From NCBI GenBank assembly GCA_965178125.1, contig OZ237744.1, positions 496,001-560,000 on the forward strand: a DNA stretch of 64,000 nt, written 5' to 3'. The position numbers and the translations under genes are program-made. Positions 13,101-23,900 of the stretch are shown here, piece after piece; within the stretch, counting starts at the first letter, position 1, and each line of letters opens with the position of its first letter. The notes under the pieces are model-generated. The model made no database searches and was not told the origin of the DNA. It saw nothing but the letters and a program-made list of their open reading frames with translations. The stretch comes from Bilabrum cf. latius (lineage: Eukaryota > Bigyra: Bicosoecida > Bigyra > Bicosoecida).

Positions 13101-14771
13101 TGCCTTTCCGACGGTGGTGCCAGGAGCACTGGCAACCGGTGCGTTGCCATTCTGCCTAGCGCGACTTTGCCCGGCTCGTGCAGTGGTTCGAATCGAGCGA
13201 GATGGCGTCCGTCGTCGCCTAGGTGTCTACCTCAAAGCCAGACCAGCACCCAGCCCGCCGTCAGGGTCCAACTGCTTGCGGCGTGCCTTGTCCGACGGGG
13301 AGTAGTAGGGCGACACCCTGGGGTCAGCCGTGCCATGGAACCAGTACTCAACAATAGCAGCTAGCAGTAGCTCCCCCTCTCGTGCATCGCTGCGGCGCAC
13401 GCCATTGACGGTGAGGTACGCCTGCATCCACGCCAGCAATACTGTGAGGTGGGGGCACCTGCACACGATCTGGTACATGCTGCGGTATGCCAGCGAGTGG
13501 TACACATTCGACATCTGTGACGATGCTACCAGCGCATCTCTCGACAGCGTCTGTTCAATCATCAACGGGTCTAGTCTCTGCCGCAAGGATCTAGAAAGAA
13601 AGTTACGCCGAATGAAAGCATACAGGCCGAAGCTAGATTGCCCCGGCGAGACCCCCCTGGCACCCCTAGCCTCGTAGGCCGCCTGCAGCTGCCTGGTCTC
13701 GTGCTCGACCTGGTGAAGGTACTTGACCACAGTGTCATTCGCAGGCAACGTGAACTGGCCTTCTACGTTGACGGTAGTAGGACGGGACCACTTGGAGTTC
13801 TTGCTCGCAGACAGCTTGACTGCCTGCCTCGCCACGGCTGCAATGACCGCTCCTGCGACGGTGCACTCGAACATGTCGGGCTTGCCAGGTGTCACGGGCG
13901 AAGGGACCGAAGTCCTTGGACTGCGGCGACTGCCGGCACGCGGCGAAGCCTGCCCGTGCCTGGCCTACACCGGGGTGGGGCGGTTGCCCAGCAGCAGGAG
14001 CAGGAAGGGGTTGGCGCCCCCACTGCCCGCAATCGCAAGGTGCTGCAGCCTGTGAGGCAGGTCGGCAGTCAGAATGGACGCAGGCTCTCGCTGGAGGTGC
14101 CTCAGTATCGTGCACGTGTTGCTTGCTGTTGCAAGCTCGTGCAGCCTTCTCATCAGCGGGGTGAGGAACCCTCCATCCATCGGGGTGCGGCGTGGGTGTA
14201 GAACCAGCGCAAGCCTCTCGGCGCGAGCAGATCTCGGAGTCATTTTCTTTATCTTTTCTGAATCAGCAGGCCGTGCTGTTCCAAGCTGACCCTGACCTTC
14301 TGCGCTCCCCGTCTCCAAGTTCAGATCCTCGTCTTCAAACCTCTGAGCCGCGATCTTCCCAACCGACTGAACGTAGTGGAAATCGACGCCACCCACCTCA
14401 TCTAGCCAATGATTATCAATTACTAACTCAACTGCCTGCGTTGAAGGAACGGATCGTATCAACAGACAAGCGTGAGGCCTGCCAGTCAAATGTGGCGTGG
14501 CAAGTACAGTTCCCCTCACTGCTGAGAGCATCTACGCCTTCGAATTCCGGGCTGTACTTGACGACTGAGATATAATGCTGCGATTGGAGGTACAGAGACG
14601 TAATGGAAGCTGAGTTACAAAGCTACATTAGGCTAGCTGAATCGGAGGCTGACTGCAAGTACCTCACGGAAGGTACCGCTCAAGGTCATCGGCAAGTTTT
14701 CGAACTCCATCCTTTGAGCTTCGATTTCGAAGAGAATCCACGGTGGTTCTCAAGGTTTTTCGCTTTTGCAT
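10134..14771 (-). CDS. SMPD4: SMPD4-like neutral sphingomyelinase, 1,515 residues
   Basis: The model is complement(join(10134..14577,14668..14771)), 1,516 codons ending in TGA. The 90-nt intron has GTGAGG and CGCAG ends, and its phase fits. Exon 1 is inferred from frame and splice signals only. Seven in-frame TAGs are read as Gln. From memory of SMPD4 (neutral sphingomyelinase 3, an ER/nuclear-envelope protein), four blocks match in order. These are an E-x-LL-x3-VE-x-W-x-H block, a V-P-R-x5-L-x3-LQ block followed about 30 residues later by L-T-P-W-R, an E-W-x10-F-F-x-H-V-L-x-E-V-F block, and a C-terminal pair of hydrophobic segments. Those last segments (around V-L-S-L-L-I-A-V-V-L-F-V) should anchor the protein in a membrane. 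The family hydrolyses sphingomyelin to ceramide, though its active site is not well defined, so I cannot judge activity. It is longer than the animal protein (about 850 residues) because of Ala/Arg-rich insertions. Confidence 0.7.
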
Positions 14772-14968
14772 GGTGCGAGAAACGTGCAAAAGTGGGTCTT
14801 CATGCAAAATTAAGAATTCGCACCGATGTGGAACTTCACGTTACAAAAGCCCAAAGCGGCCCAGCGGCCCGGCGGTGTGCTTGCGGTACGATTGGTGCTC
14901 ACCAAGGAGTAGCGTGCCTGTATCAATTTATTATATCTGTTCAAGTGTCTGCCAACGTGCTGCACACT

Positions 14969-15910
14969 TCAGGTACCCGCCGACGCTGCGCGAACGAGCA
15001 CGGGCGGCTGGCCTGCACCGCCTGCTGCTGCACCACTCCCCTCGCCGCCACTGGTAGCGTCAGTGTCCAAGGACCTCAGGCGCACCAAGGCAGTAGGTGG
15101 GAGTCCGTGCGGCTCCACTCTGTCACTGGTCCCTTCTCCGTCTAGGAGCGACTTCTTCAAGACATCGCCGAGCTCCATCATGAGAACGGGGAAAGTGTGG
15201 TTCTTGCTGTCGCGGACGACATGCGCAGCATCCACAAACTCCTGCATTGTGAGCGACTGGTTCGTGTTGGTGAGCTTCCCAGCGGCCGCCCATATGCGCT
15301 GCACCATTTGCTTGACGTGCATGGGCCGAATGTGGTGACCGGTCGCGCGGAGAAGGGCAGCCGCGAAGCGCTCGACCTCCGCAAACGTAGCTCTGCCATT
15401 GTCGTCGGCATCAATAGCCTTGAAAGCCAGCTCTACCATCTCTCGTTCGTGCGTACCCTCTAAAACCGCGAACACGGTCTGCAGCTCCGCCTCGTCGAGC
15501 TCCCCAGATCCGTCCACATCCATTACGTCAAATATGTGGTCAGCCATCCCTGGTGCAGAGAACCCGGACGCAATAAGTGCTTTGTCAAATGACTCTCGTG
15601 TGATCACAAGAACGTTCGGGTCCTTCTCGGACGGGGTCGAAGCGCTGCGGAGAGCCTTGCGAAGCTCAACCGACGCTGCAGACCCACTACTGCTCTGCTT
15701 CCTTGCAACCCCTGAAGCAGTCAGTGCGGTTGCGGCAACAGATACGCGTTGCGGCACGCGGCCAGAGGCAGCCGAACCTGTGCTGCCTTTGTCCTTCGAA
15801 CCACAGCTATGCAGAAGGTATGCTGCAACGCAAGCTCCTGCGCCTACGCCTGCCACAATCGCGGCAGATTTACCTGGATTTTCTTTTATCCACTGAAACA
15901 CTCCTGACAT
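14969..15910 (-). CDS. Membrane-anchored EF-hand calcium-binding protein, 313 residues
   Basis: A single uninterrupted frame of 314 codons ends in TGA, with no TAG inside. Residues about 14-34 form one hydrophobic, Ala/Gly/Val-rich segment after a short Lys-containing N-terminus, consistent with a signal anchor. Two canonical 12-residue EF-hand loops follow: D-V-D-G-S-G-E-L-D-E-A-E and D-A-D-D-N-G-R-A-T-F-A-E. Both have acidic ligands at positions 1 and 3 and an acidic residue at position 12. A third, degenerate helix-loop-helix may lie downstream. The C-terminus is Gly/Ala-rich. It should sense Ca2+ at a membrane, but the partner and organelle are unknown. The TAG-free length is compatible with its size and low Gln content. 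Confidence 0.8.
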   Translation of the reverse strand: MSGVFQWIKENPGKSAAIVAGVGAGACVAAYLLHSCGSKDKGSTGSAASGRVPQRVSVAATALTASGVARKQSSSGSAASVELRKALRSASTPSEKDPNVLVITRESFDKALIASGFSAPGMADHIFDVMDVDGSGELDEAELQTVFAVLEGTHEREMVELAFKAIDADDNGRATFAEVERFAAALLRATGHHIRPMHVKQMVQRIWAAAGKLTNTNQSLTMQEFVDAAHVVRDSKNHTFPVLMMELGDVLKKSLLDGEGTSDRVEPHGLPPTALVRLRSLDTDATSGGEGSGAAAGGAGQPPVLVRAASAGT

Positions 15911-16627
15911 CGCACAAATCTGGCCGCCGACTGGTTGAAATTGCCTTGATCCAGGGGTGGACTGTCTGGCCTTGCCGACGCCGCCGGTTCATCACGCGGT
16001 TTCTTCCGGTTATTCCTCAAAACAGTACGGCGGCCAGTCAGCGGCATAGGACAAGTCTCTGTGAAGCACAAAAGAAAAAGATCAATTTGTTTTCACCTAG
16101 GTGGGTTGCTGCAAGCTGTATTCAGTCAAGGGTAGGCACCGTGAGTGGGACTATTTATGCCAGGTCCGGCATCGAGCAGCCCGGCGCTTGCTCGCCCAAG
16201 CCTTCCCGTCATATGAAGGCCAACCACGCTCTCAACGGTCCCAGTCACCCTGTCATAGCCCTGCATCTGTGTGCATTCACTGCCGGAGAGCACCCAGAGT
16301 CTCTGAGTCGTGCCTCCGGACATGTACAGACCAGGCTCAGGCTCACCTCTGGTCATCACGACATCCACCTTGACCCGAGCTCACAGATATACGTGCCAAA
16401 ATCAGGCTTATCAGCCTTATCCCCCGATCCTCCACCCCCTTGCAAAGACCGTTGTCTGTTGTTGTCCACGTTTGTGGTGTGAAGCGAGGATGTGCTCACA
16501 CGCCTAGGCGATCGGCACCGAGGCCATAGAATCCAATGGGCTGGCACGTGGTGCCCCGCCCAGTAATCGCACAGGAGAATATTCGGCGAACCTTGCAGTA
16601 CACGATCGGCGGCCAAGCCCGGTACCG
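15911..16627. other. Intergenic region with no supported gene
   Basis: About 700 bases separate the EF-hand gene from the small secreted-protein gene. Two short minus-strand frames (16126..16368 and 16356..16631) overlap and could in principle be joined by a small intron. Neither has a recognisable motif or a clear start, so I do not call a gene. Confidence 0.4.
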
Positions 16628-17251
16628 TCACTTGCCGAGCTCTTGCTCAATCCACTCCTACTGCATGCGTTCGGCCTCGGCTTCTAGCTCATCTAGAAGC
16701 TAGTCTCTCTCTACGATCTCGCGATCCACCTTATCTTGCCAGAACTTCTCCACGGAATCGGCATCCATGACTGGGAACTCATCAATGGCAAAGCTGCGCA
16801 CCTTGTCCTTGAGATCCTCCATTACTATCACGTCGTGTACAGAGTTCTTGAGACCCCCCGCCAGATGAGGCGATTTGAGTTCTACCGTGAGAAATGTGTT
16901 GAAATGGTACACCCCCTCCTGCTCGCTAGCTTCAAGTATTCTTCCTAGCTCTAGCGTCTCGAACACTCCAGAATCAGAGAGGGGCTTCAGCTCGCCAAGA
17001 AACCACTGCGAGGGCAACTAAACAGACATCACTACCTTCATTAATGATACAATATTAGCCATGTTGATCCACAATCCGATCATTTGGCTCACCTCTGCTG
17101 CAGCTCGCACTTTCGCTGATTTCACGTCCAGCGGTCGCCTGTCCTGCAACTGTTCCTGCTTCGCAAAAGCTTCATCGCGCACAATTGCGCCGAGGCACGA
17201 TACGGTTAGTGATCCAATTATTGCAATGTAAGCTGCCATCATGAGACACAA
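16628..17251 (-). CDS. Small secreted protein with a possible cystatin-like segment, 182 residues
   Basis: The model is complement(join(16628..17017,17093..17251)), 183 codons ending in TGA. The 75-nt intron has a GTGAGC donor and a CTGTTTAG acceptor and is AT-rich. It is a multiple of three with no TAA or TGA, so the unspliced frame also reads through, adding a hydrophobic stretch that I attribute to the intron. The N-terminus (M-M-A-A-Y-I-A-I-I-G-S-L) is a signal peptide. A central segment with I-L-E-A-S-E-Q-E-G-V-Y followed by T-F-L-T-V-E-L resembles the cystatin pattern, but the usual Q-x-V-x-G is not intact. The C-terminus is an acidic amphipathic helix carrying two TAG-encoded Gln residues. 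Cystatin homology is tentative. Confidence 0.6.
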
Positions 17252-17500
17252 GTTGCAAGTGAGCCGAACGCAGTTCGAGTTTCGTAACGAACGTTCCCCA
17301 TGATGACGCTTGTTTGTGCGACCGAGACGACGACAGCACGGCGTGCACTGCGACCTGCTTCAAGCGACCAACCAGCCCTTCGGGGCGCCAGTCGATACAC
17401 TACTTGAACGTTGTAGTAGCTGCAACCTGGTGTTCCACCCGCTGGCTCAGAGGAGCTGACGCGTGACTCGATGATTGCATCGGAACGAGGAACGCAGTAA

Positions 17501-20500
17501 ATGTCGACTCAAGATGACTTTTACAAAATGGGGCACCTCCTTGGACAAGGAGGCTTTGCAGCAGTATACGAAGCCCGTGTGGTTCGCACACCAACCGCGG
17601 ACATGCTGGCCCCCAGCCTTCGATTCCAGCCAATGTCACCAACGGCAAGATCATCATCAACGTCGCTTGGCGCCACTGACACTTTCTCGCCGGCGCCGGT
17701 TCAGAGAAGACATGCATTTTTTCGAGCTGTATCGCCCAGATTTGGTCAGCGCGTGAAACCGACGCAAGTGCGAAGCGGGGACAAGCTGGCAGTCAAGGTG
17801 ATCAAGCGGACGAAACTGCGCCGTGACAAGGAACTCTAGCGGCTTGTGGCTCGAGAAATCGAAGCGCTTACCCTTCTGAGGGGGCATCCACACGTATGTC
17901 AACTCATTAGCGTCCGTGACACGCATCGGGGGAAATGCCTCGCGATGGAGTTTTTGCAAGGCGGAACTTTGTTCGGTCTAATCCGTCGCAAGGGCAAGCT
18001 CTCCGAGGAGCAGACTAGGCAAGCCTTCAGAGGAATCGCAAGCGCGATACGATTCTGTCACCGTCGTGGCATTGTTCACCGCGACATCAAGGCCGAGAAC
18101 GTACTGCTGGCTCGCACAGGCGACCCTGGCACGGCGAAGCTGTGCGACTTCGGCCTCGCCGCTCGGGACTTGGACGCTGCAGGTGCCGTGAAATTGTACC
18201 GCAAGCAGTATGCACGTGCAAAGGCGGGAAAGTATGTCAGCGGGGTGCAAACAGCATCGAACAGCAGCCCAGAGCCGCCTGCACCAAGGAAGCTCACTCT
18301 GAAGGCGGGCACCGCGCTGTACAGTCCGCCCGAAGTGCTCGCTGCTGATGGGTCGTACGATGGCCGCGCTGCCGACATCTTTAGCCTCGGTGTCCTTCTA
18401 TTTGTGTGCATCACGGGACACTTTCCGTTCATTGCCCCGAACGACCAGGCGCTCCGTCGCAGTATGATGTCCAAGCCGCCCGACTACCGCAGGTTCCGCG
18501 CTGCGGGGTGCATGCCGGCGGGGACTGAAGAGCTGCTGCGTGGCATGTTATGCCCAGTTCCTGCCGACCGAATGAAGATTGACGCGGTGTGCCAGCACGG
18601 CTGGACAGGGTTGGGCCCAGACAGCGACGCGGCGTACTATTTAGGGGGTGCTAGCGCCAGGGGGGGTAGCGCCACTGGATTGCATGGCACGTCTCCTATG
18701 GAGCATTCGAGTCATGGCAGCCCAGTGGGTTTCTCTGCGCGAGACTTTGAGCTGACCCCGCGGGGGCCGGGGGCGAGGAAGGCTGGGAGCGGCGGCAAGC
18801 CGAAGAAGCTCGGATCTTCTGGCAAGGGGAAAGGGGCTGCGAGGCTGGTGCCGTCCCCCGTGAACGCTAGCGCCGCCACCCCCAGACGAACCCCAAGAAG
18901 CGAGGCGGCAGCGTCACGAAACTCGGCGGATCTGCCTACTCCGCCAAAGTTTGGATCATCTAGCGGCTCTGCAGCAGCACCTTTCCCAGCAGCAGCAGCT
19001 GCAGGCGTGAAGCAGAGGCGCGTCCCCAGTCCGCAAGGAATCATGGCCATCAGTCTCTCGTCGCCCCAAGGGCCGGCACAGCTCAATTCGAAAGTTGGTA
19101 CTAGTATTGGCGTGCGGCATGGTCGAGCAACAGCCAGAGCACCGGCAAGCGACCTCAGTGCAGGCCACGATGTCTCGTTCAAGGGTGGAGTTGAACTGGG
19201 CCGCAGACGAAGCTCAGTTGCCGAGTCGGTGGCCAGCTCAACGGGGGATAGGAAGAACGACCGTGTGCAAGTCACTGGTAGTATTGATAAGCGCCCTTTA
19301 TCTCCTGAATCGGTGTCTAGCAGCGATGCGGAACCGTTAGAGCCGCTAGGTGCGAGGGATATGCCTCCGGGTATGCTAGTCTCGCCGCCGAGGGTTTAGC
19401 AGCGGCAACGTCTCGGCCCTTCCAGCACATCGCCGGGAACTCTTGCAGCCCGTAGGAGAGTGCTCGTCCCTCGCATAGGTCTTAAAGGCATGCATGGCGG
19501 GCGGACAGGGGCCTCGGGGCTCAAAGACCTCACGGCTGGGTCGGATGCGACTGACGGTGGAGCCTTCAGCCATAGATCAGGCACAGGTAAGGTCAGTGCG
19601 CGAGGCATGGGAAGTTTGCGCACTGGAAGGCGATCTCCACGAGAAATCGCAGCCGTCAGCTTGCTTCGCCTCAACAAAGAGGGCTCCCCTGGCATGTCGC
19701 CGACCAATGCCAGCAGCAATGCGTCGAGTCGGCAGTCTCTCCTTGCCGATGTTGGCCGTTCGCCCCCTCCAGGGAAGGCAAGTGCCGGTGTGACGAGTGT
19801 CAAGCGCTTTGCGTACTCTCGGTAGCGCAAGCACACCGGGCGCACTCCAGCATCGGAAGCACCGCCGCGAGCGAGGAGACCTGAGGTACCGGATTGCTCA
19901 GCGGTGCCAAGGGTCGACGAGTCAAAGACGGATTTGCCTAGCCGGAAAATGAATAAGTCTATGAGAGCGCCTGCATCTACCGTCAAGTCCCCCAACCAGA
20001 TGTTCTGGAAGTCCCGCGAAGCAGCCATGACACCACGGACGCGCTGGCGTCTCGAGCGCATGCAGAAAGCAAGGCAAGCTGCCAGCAAGTCCTCCAAGGC
20101 CTTTGCACGGAAGCGAAAGCTGGAGTCGATAGGCGGGTCCTTCTCTAGCCGCGGTGGTCGCAATGCCATTCTCAGCGAGGACAGTGACTCGAGCGTGGAG
20201 GTCGATGCGAACGCGGCGGGGCGAAGCAAGACTCACAAGACACAACACCACCGATCCAGGGTGGTATCAGCCGCAGCTGGCTCAAGAGGTCACCCTACAG
20301 GGCTCCAAGCTGAAGAGTAGCTAGAACAAGGCGTAACATCGCGCCGCAGAGTGCAAGCGAAAGGTCTTTCGCGCCGTGTAGGTGCTGGGCCTGCGCGAGC
20401 AAAGAATGCTGCCCAGCGCGGCATCGGGGGCACGCGGCGCAAACTAGGTGGCACGCGCGCTGTGCGTGACAATGCACAGTCGGTCAAGAAGAGTAAGGCT

Positions 20501-20824
20501 CGCATTACCCCGGCTGCAGCAAGTGTTTCAATCCCTGTTGCAGCCGGTTCAAACGCAGCGAAGCAGCTCGACGCCAGACACCCGGCCGGCGCCACAACTG
20601 CCCAAGCAGTGGTGTCTGACGCCCGGGGAACCCGCAAGTCTGGTGGTGGAAGGGCTCGCATCCGCTTGTCGGGCATTAAGGCAGTCCGCCAATCGGCATC
20701 GCCGGGGATCCAAAACAGCCCCGTACGGCCGACAGCGATCACGCAGCCGAGAGGGTTGGCAAAGGCAGGTGTTGGTCCAAACAGGCGAGCGCCCCGGAGA
20801 TTGGAACGTCTTGGTGGGCGATAA
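17501..20824 (+). CDS. Serine/threonine protein kinase with long basic C-terminal tail, 1,107 residues
   Basis: This is one frame of 1,108 codons ending in TAA. It is interrupted only by four TAGs, at 17837, 19397, 19823 and 20318. The catalytic domain spans about residues 5-370. It has the Gly-rich loop G-Q-G-G-F-A-A-V, ATP-binding Lys99 in V-K-V-I-K, H-R-D-I-K-A-E-N with Asp195, D-F-G with Asp216, and S-P-P-E-V-L in place of APE. The order and spacing fit a CAMK/SnRK-type Ser/Thr kinase. The TAG at 17837 falls between the VKVIK strand and the alphaC-helix glutamate, inside the fold, so termination there would destroy the kinase. The 700-residue tail is rich in Ser, Pro, Arg and Lys and looks disordered. 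The substrate is unknown. Confidence 0.88.
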
Positions 20825-20923
20825 GTTGACTAGAAACAAGCAGATCTATAGCATCCCGGAAAAATGTGTACGCACAAAACCACGCAGCATTACGCATTAG
20901 CGATCACTCAAGTTCGCATATCA

Positions 20924-23900
20924 TCAGGACCGCCCGCCCTGGCTGTCCTCCGACGGTTCCAGCGCGCCGAAACCCCCGAAGGCGGCATCGGGGCGACTGC
21001 CGCTGCCTCCACCCGAAGCCATCGCCCTCGTTGAGAATGCAGCCTGCTGTACCCTGGTTGCACCCTCTGTCTGTTGCTGGTACAGCTGCTCTTGGAGCCA
21101 CTTCTGTGCGATCGCCGTGCTGGCCCTCGCGGCCTGCTTTCCGGATCCAGCCAGGATGGGGGCGCGAGGCGTCCACTGCGGCACGTGGATCATTGCCTGG
21201 CTGTCGCGCTTGGCAGCGGGTGTGGTGTTGGGCAGCACCCTCCAGAAGAGAGGAAGGAGATCCTCCCATCGATCGAGCACTCCAGCGGCAAGGGGCGAGC
21301 CAGTCGCCGTGGCATGCTCCTCGACCAGAGACCGCAGAGTCTCCTCCTCGGAAGACCCAAGCGCTACGCGCGCCGGGTCTACCATCTGCGGGTTGTAGCG
21401 ATCCAGGAACTTGTCCTCCACGTCAAGCACAAACGCCTCACCGCCTGACATACCCGCGCCGAAGTTGGCGCCCACGGAGCCCAGCACCACCACACGTCCG
21501 TTCGTCATGTACTCGCACCCGTGGGCGCCGACTCCCTCCACGACGGCCTGGGCACCAGAGTTGCGCACGGCAAATCGCTCACCGGCCCTGCCAGCAGCGA
21601 ACAGCTTGCCGCCTGTCGCGCCGTACAGCACAGTATTCCCGCAGATGACGCTGTGGTGATGCTCATCAGGCACGTCGGCAGGGGGCGCCAGCACGATCTT
21701 GCCGCCGTACATGCCCTTGGCCACATAGTCGTGCGCCTCGCCGCGCAGCACGAGATGCATGCCTCGGTTGCAGAAGGCACCGAAGCTCTACCCCGCCACG
21801 CCGTGGAAGTTCAGGTTCACTGAGTCTTCGGGTAATCCCTGCATCCCGAAGCGCCGTGCAATCTCACCGCTGAGCCGTGCTCCGACTGAACGGGCACTGT
21901 TTGCGATCTGGAAGTGCAGATTAAGACCCGAAGTAGAGTCGTCTAGTACCGGACCAGTGACGGGGAGGTCAGCGGCAGCGCCGGCTCCTGCGATAGGCTA
22001 CCCCGCAGCATCCTCGCTCTCGGCATGCCTGGCCATCGCATCAAGCCTCTTGCGGCACGCGCGCCAGACTTCCTCATCCAAGCACGTCGTGGCCATGTCA
22101 CCGGCGGTCAGCAGCTCATCATCGGACAGGTTCCTCTTCCCAGGCTCCCTGCCGCACTTGACAGGCCTTCCCTTGGCCTCTTCCGGCATGTGCAGCAGCG
22201 CCGTCAGATCCATGCGGCCCTTGGGGAACACGGCAACCTCCTTGCCCTCCGTGCTCTTGAAATCCTTCGCCTTGGCAACGGCATCGGGGTCCTGCAGCCC
22301 GTCCACCGAGTCCTTGGGGCGCAGTAGGTCCACCCTCCCGACAGCCTCGTCCAAGCTTCGCAGGCCCAGAGCCGCCAGCTCGTGCCGGACTTGCTCGGCG
22401 GTGTGCAGAAGGAAGGTAACCACGTGCTCCGGCTTGCCCTTAAACTTTGCGCGCAGCTCGGGGTCCTGAGTGGCGATCCCAACAGGGCAGGTGTTCAGGT
22501 GGCACTTCCTCGCCATCACGCACCCAAGCGCGACCAGCGCGCTCGTGCCAAAGCCGTACTCTTCGGCGCCCATCAGCGCCGCCATTACCACGTCACGCCC
22601 AGTTTTGATGCCTCCATCCACCCGCAGCACCACACGGTCACGGAGATCGTTCATCATGAGCACCTGCTGCACCTCGGCCAGGCCGAGCTCCCACGGTAGG
22701 CCTGCGTTTCGGATGGAGGACAGGGGGCTCGCGCCGGTACCTCCATCATGCCCGCTGATCTGGATGATGTCGGCATTCGCCTTTACCACACCGGCTGCAA
22801 TCGTACCGATGCCAGCCTCTGAGACCAGCTTCACGCCTACCTCGGCGTCTTTGTTGACCCTCTTGAGATCGTAGATCAGCTGCTTGAGGTCCTCGATGGA
22901 GTAAATGTCGTGGTGAGGAGGAGGGGAGATCAAGGTCATCCCTGGAGTCGCAAACCGGCGGTCGGCAATCTCCTTGTTGACCTTCTTGCCCGGGATGTGA
23001 CCGCCCTCGCCTGGTTTGCTGCCCTGCGCCATCTTGATCTCGAGCTGGTGCGCGTTCACGAGGTACGTGGGAGTCACGCCGAACCTGGCAGAAGCCACCT
23101 GCTTGATCTTGCTGTTGGCCAGATCGCCCTTCTTTGGGTGCCAGTAGTCCGTGTGCGACCTCTCTGGCATGTCGCGCTCGAACGGCTTGTGCCTAAGGGG
23201 ATCCTCACCGCCCTCACCAGTATTGCTTCGGCTGCCTAGCTTGTTCGCCGCGATTGCCATCACCTCGTGCACCTCTGCTGAGATGCTCCCGTGGGACACC
23301 GCCTGCGTGCTGAAACGCTTGGCGATCGAGTACGCGTCTTCCACTTCCTCCAGTGGGATCGGGGGATCGGCAGCCTCAAGCTTGTAATCGAGGGCATCTC
23401 GGAGCGCAGTCAGCGGTCTGCCGTCCGCCTGCGCAGAGTATTTCTCGTATAACTTGAACCCGCCCTCCTTGCTGGAAGCAGACCTCAGCTTGTTAAACAC
23501 AAGCGGGTTGAGAGAGTGGTACTCGCCGCCTCGCACGTGACCGTACGCTCCCGAGCGCGGCAGCGCAGTGCCCCTCTTGTATACGACCGGCTGCCCGTAC
23601 GCCTCAACGTGCCTCTCCAGGATGTCTCGCCCCAGGGCTTTGAAGCCGACAGTGGGCAGGCGGTTCACCACGCCGTTAAAGCACGTCTCCACGACTTGAT
23701 CAGACAGGCCGAGCGTCTCGAAAGTCTGTGCGCCACGGTACGAGTCCACAGTGCTGATGCCCATCTTGCTCATGATGCGGAGCAGACCGTCCTCTAGCCC
23801 CTTCCGGTAGTTTGCAAGGGCTTCTTCCACGGTGGCCGGTGGCTAGCTCTCTTCCGCCTTGGTTCCGATGCCTGCCTCTGCCTCCGTGATGCGGGCCTGA

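Noticed and set aside
14603-15145. Plus-strand ORF of 180 codons
   Set aside because: It overlaps the SMPD4-like first exon and the EF-hand gene on the other strand. It has no domain, and its second half is the antisense of clear coding sequence.
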